DNA of 64,000 bases from Hypomyces perniciosus (lineage: Eukaryota; Ascomycota; Sordariomycetes; Hypocreales; Hypocreaceae). Below the pieces are notes generated by a model that ran no database searches, was not told the DNA's origin, and worked only from the letters and a program-made list of their open reading frames with translations. Made by a program: the position numbers and the translations under genes. The DNA lies in contig SPDT01000006.1 of NCBI GenBank assembly GCA_008477525.1, positions 1,267,501 through 1,331,500 of the forward strand, in the 5' to 3' direction. Below, piece by piece: positions 10,560 through 20,406 of this stretch (its first letter is position 1; the number at the start of each line of letters is the position of its first letter).

Positions 10560-11459
10560 TCACTGAGCGGCGGGAGCAGCGCCGGCAGGTCGTCGGGCTT
10601 GCGGCTGCGTCATACGGTTCGACCTGGTGACTGTCAGATGCGGCCGCATGAGTACTGGGCGATCACTGAGAAACTCACATCATGCTTCGGCTGGCGAAAG
10701 ATACAAGCAACATGAACATCCAGCTGGGCAGGAGGTTGAAAGCCCAGAGGATGTAGCCGACTGGAACGGACAGGCCGAGCTCGGCAACCTTGCCGTTGAA
10801 TGGGTGGAACCAAGAGTCGAGGAGGGCGAAGCCCTTCTTGCCATCAGCCTGCAGCTTGACAAGGTCTTCCGACGTGGTAGTGGTGAGGTTGAGCCTCCTC
10901 CTGTAGATGTCAATAGGGGCTGGGGCTGGGAGCATGTCGATGGCCCAGATATTGGCCGACGAGGCAGACCAGCTGTTGCAAAGGATGGGCTGGTCGTCGC
11001 AGTTAAGGAGGGCCATGTGCGGCGTGTCTGGAAGCTCAGCAAACTTGGACGCCGTCTCGTTAAATGCCTTTTCAACCTGTCCGCAGTGGCCTATGAAAGA
11101 GGACGATTAGCTTCAAGCCGCGGGTGCTTCATTGCCGACTTTCTTTTCGAGGACGTACCGAAGCATGTCTTATTCCTTCCGGTGATCAGCACCCACCACT
11201 CCTCGGGGGTCTTTGCGTCTGGGGCCACAGGTTCATAGAGAGTGTTCTTCCAGTTCTCCAGAGTCAGGATAGAGAGCTTCATGGAGCCAGTCTTGGCTTC
11301 GTGAGCGGCGACGGGGTCATGGACACCGGGATTGGGGATATAAGCTCCAAGCTGACCCAGGACGTTCTGGAACTGGGCCTTGTACTGCTCCAAGGGGTTC
11401 TCCTGGGCAGCAGAAAGGGCGGGTAGAGCCGCGACGACAGCGGAAGCAGAGAAACGCAT
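10560..11459 (-). CDS. signal-peptide thioredoxin-fold-like membrane protein
   Basis: Exons 11459-11159, 11090-10679 and 10623-10560 give 258 residues. Residues 1-19 (MRFSASAVVAALPALSAAQ) are a signal peptide. The middle resembles a thioredoxin fold: WWVLITGRNKTCFGHCGQVEKAFNETA, then HMALLNCDDQPILCNSW. The joined exons place two cysteines as CFGHC, one residue longer than the usual CGHC; the first intron falls inside this motif. A single membrane segment (VGYILWAFNLLPSWMFMLLVSFA) precedes a basic tail rich in Ala/Pro/Arg. It is probably an ER or secretory membrane protein related to TMX-type oxidoreductases, though redox activity is uncertain with CxxxC. Divergent from the CENP-Q-like gene. 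No gene symbol can be given safely. Confidence 0.8.
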
Positions 11460-12049
11460 TGTGATGTGATTTCAACAGACCGAGGCTCGTGGGATGGATT
11501 TGTTGAGACGGTAGTTATATGTGGAGAGCGAGAAGAGGGGATTGGTTTTAGGACAAGAGGTATTAATTATTTATGATTAACTCCCACGATGAGACGGGAA
11601 GAGCACACGGAGTAACGAAGAAAGATGAGGAGGGGAGAAAGAAGATGGAAGCTGCGAGAAACAAAATACTAGCTGGCCCGTTAGCTTTCCTGGGCATCCC
11701 TGGAGGATGAATGCTCAGGTTCCTCTCTGTGATTTGTTGGGCGTTGCCGTGGTTGGTCAGTGACATTGAGACGCTGAGACTATGAGCGTTTTAGTGCTTG
11801 GAGCTGGCATGGATAGGTGCCTAGGTGGCCTGAACGGACGAATGACAGCGCTGGAGCTGCTGCCAACAATCAGCGAACAGGCCCCAAAACGATAACGAAC
11901 GTGGGGTTATGGGCTCCACGTTTATCATTTGGGCCAACCGAATGTGCGTCATTGTTTGCAGGTCTGGCAGATGCCACTCGTACTGTCATAGGTAGAATCA
12001 TCGATTGTACCTGTTGCTGGCGCAGTTCCCATGCGCAACACCGCCCACA
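11460..12049. promoter_or_regulatory. divergent promoter, thioredoxin-like gene and CENP-Q-like gene
   Basis: 590 bases between divergent start codons; no gene seen. It contains CACGGAGTA near 11610, a one-mismatch copy of the dispersed motif. Confidence 0.6.
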
Positions 12050-13986
12050 ATGGTATTCTACTCTGTTTCATTGCCTTTAATGACCATTCAATTTCCAATT
12101 GCTAACATGTTCCCTTTCCTCAGGCGCCTGATCCTTCAAGCCAAAAGCGCAAACGCGGTAGGCCGCCTAACGCGTCCAGACAAGAAGCCGACGCGACGCA
12201 AGATCGCACCGCCGCCGCCGACGAATACGATGCCGATGCAGACGAAGAGCGACGTCTAAAGAAACGAGGGAGGCGGAGGAAAAGCATGGACTCGGTGACT
12301 GAAGAGCAGCCGGCGCCGAGGGATTCTACAGAGCCGAAGAGGAAGAGGGGTCGGCCATCACTGGGCAAGTCCAAAACGACTCAAGCAAGTATAGTGGAAG
12401 ACGGAGATGTAGCGCCTCCGGCGAAGCGGAAACGTGGTCGCCCATCTTTGAGTAATCGGGAAGTTGAAGTCGCAGTTACGGAGGAGGCCGGACCATCATC
12501 GCGCAACAAGCGGAAGAATGCTTCCCAAGACGGGCAGACGCAGGAACATCAAGATGCCGAGTCGCGGGCTGATCCTCGAGAGAGGCGAAGCAGAAGACAC
12601 GCCGAGAAGAACCACCAACCACAAGAGCCACAGCAACAAGAGGAAGACATACAGGCCACGGAGCCGCCTCCGCGTCGGAAACGAGGTCGTCCTTCTCTCC
12701 AGAGTAGACAAGAGGTGGGAGAGAACTCGGAGCAGACCGAAGAGCCACGAAACCCGCGAAAACGAGGTCGCCCATCGCTGCAAGACATGCCGCCCTCTGA
12801 AGTTCAGAACAAAACAGCAAAGCCTAGCAAAAGCGTCCGACCATCCAAAGACGATGAGACGGCTGCCATTGACAACACCCAGTCCAAGAAAGAAGGGAAG
12901 CGTCGTGGTCGGTCTGGAGGCGGCAGAGTCCCTACCGGAAGGACAGATGAACCACAACCTACTCGACCCGAACCCGAACCTGAAGCCGAGCCTGAAGCCG
13001 TCGAATCCAATGCCGAGCCTACAGAGTCCTCTCAACTACAAAAGAAGAAACGACGCCGGTCGAATCAAAATGCCGACCCTGAAGACGACTTCCCCCCATC
13101 GCCTCCCAAACCATATCCTCACATCGCCCCCTACGTCCGCCACGTCCGCCAATCCATCATAGAAGCTAAATGGAGCCCCCTCGCCGAATCTTCCCTCTCT
13201 GCCGCCTCTGCCATCTTACACCTCGCCCACCGTCCCATCCTGCAGCGCTTGTCCAACACCCAGCAGCGTCGCACCCATACCTCTGACGCGCTTCGTCTCT
13301 TGACCAATCGCATAACTCGCAAGGTCGCACGAGGCCTCCCCTTTCCTCCAGCGTCCATGACAGCTCGAGCACCACGCAGCAGTAGAGCCGCTGCTGCAGC
13401 AGACGACGGTGGGCGCGCGGTAGAGCTGGACTTTGAGAGCGTGCTGGATGCGAAGCAGGCTCTTGAGCGGCAATTGGATCCGGCCTTGCACGCTGTTGAG
13501 TTGTTAACCCGCGAGAAGGAGAAGCTGGAGAGGGAGCTGGAGAGGGATTATGAGGCGCTGCGGAACTTGGAGTCTAGCGCGAAGGCACAGGCAAGGGAGC
13601 ACCGCGGGCTGTTGAAGAAGGCACATATCCTTGCGCCGACGCCAGAAACCGTGGCCTCCCAGCGAAGAGCGAAGGAAGAGAGTGATGTAATCTTTCGACA
13701 TGAGGGCCCTTTGGTCGTTGAAGGTCTTTTTGATGTACGTTGTCCCCCACTCACTCGACTGTCGAGTTTCATAAGAAAAACCAAACTAACGAACATGCAG
13801 GATCTCAAAGACGAAGAACTCAAATCCCTCGCTCTTCAACTCGGCGACCACATGGAGAGTATGAAGAACAACCTCCAACAAACGGAGGGTATCATCCCCC
13901 AACTGGCGCGTAGCCGGGCGGCTTTGCAGGATGTGTTGTTACGACATCTGGATCAGGGGCAGTACGAACATGTTGTGCTTGGATAG
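12050..13986 (+). CDS. CENP-Q/Fta7-like kinetochore protein with AT-hooks
   Basis: CENP-Q (Okp1/Fta7) pairs with CENP-U in the inner kinetochore. Exons as read: 12050-12052 (the ATG alone), 12124-13734 and 13801-13986, giving 599 residues. The acceptor TTTCCTCAG|GCG with a GCTAAC branch site and the open frame upstream of ATG 12286 argue for this start; a start at 12286 would lose one AT-hook. Residues 9-220 carry five AT-hooks with the KRGRP core, near 9, 73, 102, 186 and 213, in a basic, Gln/Glu-rich disordered region. From about 336 the CENP-Q-type region begins (IAPYVRHVRQSIIEAKW), then a long coiled coil (about 440-540) and a helical C-terminus. It lies close to another CCAN-type gene (9716). 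Family call by pattern; first exon less certain. Confidence 0.75.
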
Positions 13987-14599
13987 TGGGAGGCTTGGAC
14001 TATGAGATATGAACCAAAGTGTCTGTATGTGTATATAACTAGACACTCTTGCTATGGTGAATTGGGCGAAACGAATCTAGACCTACGGCGGTGTTGTGGA
14101 TGGAAAAAGGGCTGTATAGGGAACATTCAATTTGAGCTTGACATGACAATTCAACGAAGGAACAGCCAATATGCATGACAATCTAGTTCAATTCTTCACT
14201 CGACTAATGAAGAGGGTGTTATCGTGCACAACCCTCTCCATTTCTAAGATCAAGCCTAATATATACACAGAAAGTAAATGACCCCAAGCGGATTGCAAAT
14301 GCGACACCTTGGAACGTTTTGTATTGGTCTTTCCTACATCTGACATCTCCATCGTATCCATAAACCGTGAACCTGACCTAACCAAAAGGGTAAAAAAAAA
14401 AGGTGACACATAAAAATCTATAATGCTCATTGTGAACATGGAAAAGATAGATTTCATCATGCTCGCTTCGTAGCTGTTTGGCAAATGCTCCAATCCTTTG
14501 CTCTGCCCCAGATAGGCCCCTCGGACTAGGGGCCTATGCCTCTCCAAAAAACATGTGTACAAGAAGAGAATGGCGTCTTTTCCACCAGGGGGACACCGC
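13987..14599. other. convergent 3' flanks
   Basis: 613 bases between the stop codons of two convergent genes. Nothing coding recognised; AT-rich, with a short A run near 14393. Confidence 0.7.
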
Positions 14600-15685
14600 T
14601 TAGCGATAGAGCTTGACAAAGCCAGAAGGCTTAACATGGCCACTGGTGGTGCTGTTACCCAGGGGGTAGGGCTGGACGGTGACGATGGCCTGGACGGTGG
14701 TTGTAGAGTCAGGGACGCCGCTCGTTGTAGTGCTACCACCCTTGGTAGGATTGCCGGGGCTGGCCTTGCCGGTACTTTGAGGTTGGGAATCGGATTGGGC
14801 AGAGCTGTAGCCACCGTTGCCGTTGCCGGGCTTGGAGTCGGGGGCGTTGCCATAGACAGAAGGTGAGGCAGCGGCGTTGGAGCTGCAAGCTGATGATGGG
14901 GCAATGGTCACATAGACGGTCGAAGCAGGAACGGTAACGGTCTCTTTGGCAACGGTGACAGTGACAGTCTCCTTGGGAGCCTTGCAAGTCTCTCCATTGG
15001 AACCGGAGTTGCCATCAGGCTTGATGGCAGCAGCAGTTTGGCTGGGCTTGGCGATGGTGATGGTACGGGTCCTCGTGGAGGTAGATGTGACGGTGGTAGT
15101 AGGCTCGGGCTTGTATCCCCCGTTGCCTCCAGTAGGCTTGCCCTCATTGCTCCTGGTGCGAGTAATGGTGACGGTGGTCTCGGTAGTAGACGTGACAGTT
15201 GTGGTGGTCGTAGAGTCTTGGTCAGTCACAGCAGCAGCGTTGGAAGCGCCGCTCGCAGGAGGAGTGGGATACAGGGCAGTGGTGACAGTCGTGGGCTTGA
15301 CGGTCGAGCCGGTAATCTTGCCGGTCTTGTGCTCTGAGATGAGAGAGGAGGAGATCTGGGAGGCCTCAGACACGGGACAGACGGTTGTGGTCAGCACAAC
15401 GGTATCCGTGATGACCATGGTTGTCTTGGCCGACTCGGGGAGGTTGCCAATGGCTGTCTGGTTGCGAGCAGGGCAATTGGTAACCGTAGGAGCACATCTG
15501 ATGACGGTATGGACCTGAGTTGCGATAACAGTCAGGGTGGTGGCAGCAGCCTGACCAGCCGTGGTCGTGGCATTAGACCTGGGGAAGTGTAGATGACGGA
15601 GGCGGAGGTTGTGGTTGCTGTTGTCGCTGCTGGCGGAAGCCAGGGCAGTGAAGAAGCCCAGAGTAGCAATGGATGAGAACTTCAT
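14600..15685 (-). CDS. secreted Ser/Thr-rich cell-wall-type protein
   Basis: A single-exon frame of 361 residues. Residues 1-19 (MKFSSIATLGFFTALASAS) form a signal peptide. The mature part is very rich in Thr, Ser, Val and Pro, with repeated beta-type strings such as TTTTTVTSTTETTVTITRTR and ETVTVTVAKETVTVPAS, plus a Gly/Asn/Ser linker (SKPGNGNGGYSSAQ). Four cysteines sit in IRCAPTVTNC, TVCPV and GETCKAP; another is in SSACSSN. Such proteins are heavily O-glycosylated wall or adhesin-like proteins. No GPI-type hydrophobic tail is present (it ends SGFVKLYR), so it is probably secreted or non-covalently wall-bound. Function unknown. It has a long 1.9 kb upstream region, often seen with developmentally or environmentally regulated surface proteins. 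Confidence 0.8.
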   Translation of the reverse strand: MKFSSIATLGFFTALASASSDNSNHNLRLRHLHFPRSNATTTAGQAAATTLTVIATQVHTVIRCAPTVTNCPARNQTAIGNLPESAKTTMVITDTVVLTTTVCPVSEASQISSSLISEHKTGKITGSTVKPTTVTTALYPTPPASGASNAAAVTDQDSTTTTTVTSTTETTVTITRTRSNEGKPTGGNGGYKPEPTTTVTSTSTRTRTITIAKPSQTAAAIKPDGNSGSNGETCKAPKETVTVTVAKETVTVPASTVYVTIAPSSACSSNAAASPSVYGNAPDSKPGNGNGGYSSAQSDSQPQSTGKASPGNPTKGGSTTTSGVPDSTTTVQAIVTVQPYPLGNSTTSGHVKPSGFVKLYR

Positions 15686-17575
15686 TTTTTCAATTGTGTG
15701 GTTGTTCCCTGCTCAAGCTGGTGTATGTTCTTGATGTTGTTCTTGATGTTGATATTGATATCCAAGTGGGGTGTGGTGGATGATTGAGCTGTTTGTCCGT
15801 TCTTCAGATCCAAACTTCGCTAGAAGTCGATAAATCTTGGCTCGAGGGATTCGTCAAATGGTCCAAAGGGAAAGAGAGCGAAAGTCAATTTCGCGTCAAT
15901 GCAGCAGACACAGTTTGCTCACGAAAAGAAGGGAGTATTGGTCGGAAAAGGCGAAGGCAAACAGAGCTGATCGACGTCGACGTCAAAAGACTGTGGTATT
16001 GGAAAGCAAAAAAAAGAATGGAAACAGCCGTTGAAGACTGGGAAGAAAGCACAGGGAGAGAGGGAGAGAGGGAGAGAGAGGAAGACGAGAACCAGCCAGA
16101 TCTTGGAGAGGGTAAAGGATAAGAGAAGAAGAGAGAGGAGGGAGAGCAAAGGGAGGGTTGGACTTTCAGCCCTTTTGTGACTTCTACGGATGAAAGGCTC
16201 GCATGATGGATGGCATTGGCCCGACGCGGGACGGCATGTATTTCCACAATGGGACGAATAGAGAACACTGAAACAAACGACGCAAGGAAGATCCATGGCA
16301 GTGACGGCACAGCCGCCCTTCAGGCTGGCATGAAAGAGTGGGATTGAGGCCGAAAGCTGGATAACAGAGGTTTGGCATTGGCTGGTTGTTAGTGTCAGGG
16401 GTTGACGCAGGTACAAGACCACAGCAAACCTGAGACGCCCTGAGAGCCAATCAAGCTGCCAACCAAAACATTGAGAAACTAGGCATTTTCTTTGACACAC
16501 GCCACTTGTAGCTGTAGCTGTAGCTGTAGTATTATGTACTATTTGGTTTGCAAATTGCTATGATACGAGGCAATACGTGTATGTATATCTCGGCAGGCGG
16601 CTCTTCAAGTCAATATATCTCTGTCAAAACGTCATCCCGCTAGGCGTCACACACAAGAAACTATACACAAACAAAAGATAGATCAACAATCCTTAATACT
16701 ACTAGAAGATAATACTCTGTGCTCTTGACAGAATAGCTTAATTTATTGCCTACGCGCCGAGTAACGCCATCAACATCAACTCGCTCAAAAATCCTCATCC
16801 ACACGCCCCTCCATTCTCCATCCACACACCCTCGCATCCCTGCTTTTTGTGTCTTGGTGAAACATGACGAATCCAGTTCTTCGCCCTCTTTTCTTTTTTT
16901 TCAGGCATTGTTTTTCCCTCACAATTGCGTGGCGGCTTGGTCTCGAATCAATTGGCGCTTTTCGCCGGGCATTTGCAGTGCTCAGAGTATTCGGGCGAAT
17001 TGGTGATTTGTCCACGAACAATTCCAGCTCACACGCCGTGGCTTCATTCCAGCTCGCTTGCTTCCACGCATTCTCCTCCAATATCCCATTCTCTGTGAAG
17101 TACTTCGTAGGATGTGCTTGTTATGAGTTCGACGCGCGCGCTTCGCGCTCATGCATGTTCTAAACAGTCCTCCAGAGCACAGAAAGCAACTCCCTCGCAT
17201 CATCGCCCATGATTCTCCCTCCCCTTGCTTCAAGATTCTCGCTCCAAAACTAGCACCCAGCCGCTTCCCGCTTACGCGTTTCCATCCTCCAGCCACTCGG
17301 CTTTGGGTCTTTAATAAGCTTAGGTAGGTTTTCTTTCTACTATTTTTGGCACTGAGCGTAATAATTCGGATGCCACAAAGGTGCGTACGAGTATTGTGCA
17401 AACACGGAGGCTGGAAAACACAACTTGCTGCCTTCGTATTTCGCAACCCATCGATGCGGGCCTGCTAGTCAAACGATCAAGTTGTACTTCGTACTCCGTA
17501 CAAAGATGCGAAAGATTTGTGCAAGAGTCAATGTGATGACGGAAGCCAAATTCTTGGCATCAAGCGTCCAAGTAA
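15686..17575. other. long intergenic region upstream of the wall protein and downstream of rtp1
   Basis: 1890 bases without a gene I can support. It shows short imperfect repeats of TTCTTGATGTTG (15728-15756), a GGGAGAGA purine tract (16050-16080), a TGTAGC hexamer repeat at 16507-16529 and TACTCCGTA at 17492. A GCGCGCGCTTCGCGCTC GC-rich patch lies near 17136. Confidence 0.65.
16507..16529. repeat. TGTAGC hexamer microsatellite
   Basis: About four tandem copies of TGTAGC in the upstream region of the secreted wall protein. Confidence 0.9.
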
Positions 17576-20406
17576 TCATTCCACTTCTTCTATCCTTGGA
17601 CGAACCCTCCCAGAAGCGTCCTCAATCAAAGGTCCTCCTGGTCTTAATCGTAATCCCGCCAACCTTGCCAAACCATGTGTGCTTGCCTCCCCTTGAGTGG
17701 GCAACAGGCTCGTCATGCCCCAATTCTGTAGGCTCTCCACCACGTCGCGCGCATGCTGCTGCACAAGTCCATCGTTATCCGTCGCTGCCACGTAATTCAA
17801 CGTCCTTTGTATATCCTCTCTGCTCTCATGCGTGAGCCCGAACCCAAGCTTCTGACCAGACTCCCTCGCCTTGTCCAGGGCTCTGACGAAGCCCAGAATG
17901 ACTAAAATGGCTGCCCTGCGGAGTATTCCCTTTTCCAGCTCAGGCTCCATGGCGAGGATATTGATGCTAAGATCAACTCCTGCTGATACCAAAGTTGGGC
18001 CCATGCCAATAATGTTGGTTTCAATGGCATTTCCGAAGATGGACAGCGCGGATGTACGCATACGTACATCTTCACTCCCTCTCTTGCTTTCCCATCCTTG
18101 AACTATTTGCGCCAAGGTATCATTCTTGGCCTTTTCCTCCGGAGTTTCTTCCTCATCCATCATGTCGACATCCTCGTCTTCTTCCCCGCCGGTCTCGGCC
18201 TTCTTCTTTTTCAGAGCCTTGAGTCGCTCCTCTCGTATTTGTTTAGCCATCGTCTTTGGTCGATATCCTCGTCTACCCGCAATCGACAGCAATGTTTCGC
18301 CTGCGTTCTGAGCAGCCTCCCCTGCAAAGGTTTCTCCGAGTCGCTCAATCACCTGCAACATTGCCTCACCAAACCTAAGGCGCACATCCGTAGATAATTT
18401 CTCACGAGCATCTAGATAATGATCGAGGAGCTCCTGTACGGTTGACTTTGGGTGTTTGTTTGCTAATTGCGTGAATATCTTGATAGCTCGCAAGTTGATG
18501 AAGTCCTCGCTCTCCTTCAAGAGATTCGACATCAACACCGTGATGGCAGGTATGTCCAAGATAGGGCTCTCGGCCAAAATAAGGCCTGATAAAAGGTTAA
18601 GTCCCTCTGATACCACTGGAGGTGGGTTGTCGCCATCGCCAGTAATGTAACTCATCGCCAAACTATATGTCTTTCGGTCCTCAATCTGTCGGGCAGTTGG
18701 CACCGTTGCTGTCTCGTCTGGTTTTTCCATGTCGTCCCGGTACTTCAAAAGCATGATGAGGTTCCTTGCAGTTGTAGATATGTCTGTTCGATCTTCCTGT
18801 CCAATTCTACCCAGGGATTCTTCGACAATCTTCAACTCAGCTGGATTTATATCTGACTTTTGAAAGGTGGGTGCGGTGACGACTAGGTTTAATAGACTTA
18901 GTACGACCCCGACGAGATCGTCCCCGAGTGGTGAGCGGCTGTCAGCCTGCAAAACTTGACAGATGAGCTCAAGCAATTGATCAAAGTGGCTGACCAATTT
19001 ATCAGGGGCCTTGTCCATCAGTTTTTGAAGAATAGTCACATCGATCAGATCCTGAACCGCCGACTCTGACCCTTCATCAGGAGAGGTGATTAGAATGCTT
19101 GAGCTACTTTGCTTGCTCGCTGTTTGAATCCACTGCTGAAGAAGACGAAGAAATACCGAAGATATTTCCTCCTTCGAGCACACGGAAGCCACGAAAATGA
19201 CCAAAGTAGATGATTTTACATCGATTTCATTCCAGTCAAGTTCAGTCCCTTGGCTCTGCTCGGGGAATCGCTGTTTGATAATCTCCACACCTCTCTCAGC
19301 TGCAAGGCGGTACCTCCAGCGCGTTTCCACATCGTCGAGAGAGCCCTTGCAGAGAAGATTACGGACAAAGGGCATGATGCCTTCGGCGTTACCAAAAAGC
19401 TTTAGGTAGGTCTGCAGCAGGTTCTTCGCTGGTTTGCAGAAGCGCTGCTCAGTTTCCGGCGAAACACTCACCCAGGAAGCGAGTGCCCAAAGTTGCAAGA
19501 GGGTTGGCCGTAAAACTCTTTTGCACAGGCCTGGAGATGGGTTGGACATGATTAAAAGTTCAAGTCGGCTAAGTGACCGCTCCAAATCGTGGGCTGCTAC
19601 AATGATTTGGTCTCGACCTAACTCCACGATCTCGACGTCGTCGTGTTCTTGTTTGATGGAAGGGTTTGCCAGTGTCTTCTTGAGAGACGGATTCACAACC
19701 TCGATTAGTGGTTGGACAAAGGCATTCCACCCCGGTGCTCCTATTTCCACAATCAGTATACAGGAAGTAAATAATCGGCAGACGATAGCCCATACCCGGT
19801 GCGCCAAATTGCTTTTTGCCCAAAATTCCAAACCCAACAATCTGGGCCGCTGTTTTGGCAACATCCGGTCCTGCCTCGCCATCAAACAGAGCAAATAACT
19901 GTCCTGAGATACCATCAAACCACGCCTGCGGACTCATAGATGCCGGGACTGAAGACAACAGCTTCGTAGCAACTGCAACTGCTTCATGTGTGATGGCAGC
20001 GCCCTCTTTATCTCGACCACTGGTATCCGCAGGCTTACCACTATTGCTAGGATGGACAGCAAACACAAACTCCATTGTCGCTCGGACCCCATCCGGCCGT
20101 AGAGGCAATCGTGTAAGAGTCTGCATGAGCGGTTCCCTCAACCATGGGGGAAGCACATTCGGTTTGATCAGTGCATTTAATGCGTGGAGAAGAATCCATG
20201 TCTGTGTTCTGAATGGAAGTCAGACTTCCTGAATGTTAGACCCATCTCCTGGTAGCAGCCTACCTTTCAACCAGTTCGTTATATTCTTGGAGTACAAGTT
20301 CCCGGTTCGCAGCGTTAGCCGATGGGTCGAACGCCTTTTTTGCAGCATTTACTATTGCCTCAACAATTTTTGGTTGGGGTTTCTGTGCAGCTGTTGATTC
20401 TGTCAT
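17576..20406 (-). CDS. RTP1: RTP1/TANGO6-like RNA polymerase II nuclear import factor
   Basis: Rtp1 is a HEAT-repeat protein needed for assembly and nuclear import of RNA polymerase II. Exons 20406-20264, 20208-19796 and 19740-17576 give 906 residues. Introns of 55 bases have proper ends, and joining restores ELVERTQTWILLHALN and FGAPGAPGWNAFVQP. The protein is almost entirely helical repeats. The C-terminal third has the Rtp1_C1-like part (INLRAIKIFTQLANKHP, DVRLRFGEAMLQVIERLGE) and the Rtp1_C2-like part (RTSALSIFGNAIE), separated by an acidic and lysine-rich linker (EEDEDVDMMDEEETPEE). An in-frame ATG exists at 20514, but ATG 20406 (MTESTAAQKPQPK) is the more natural start. Confidence 0.85.
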
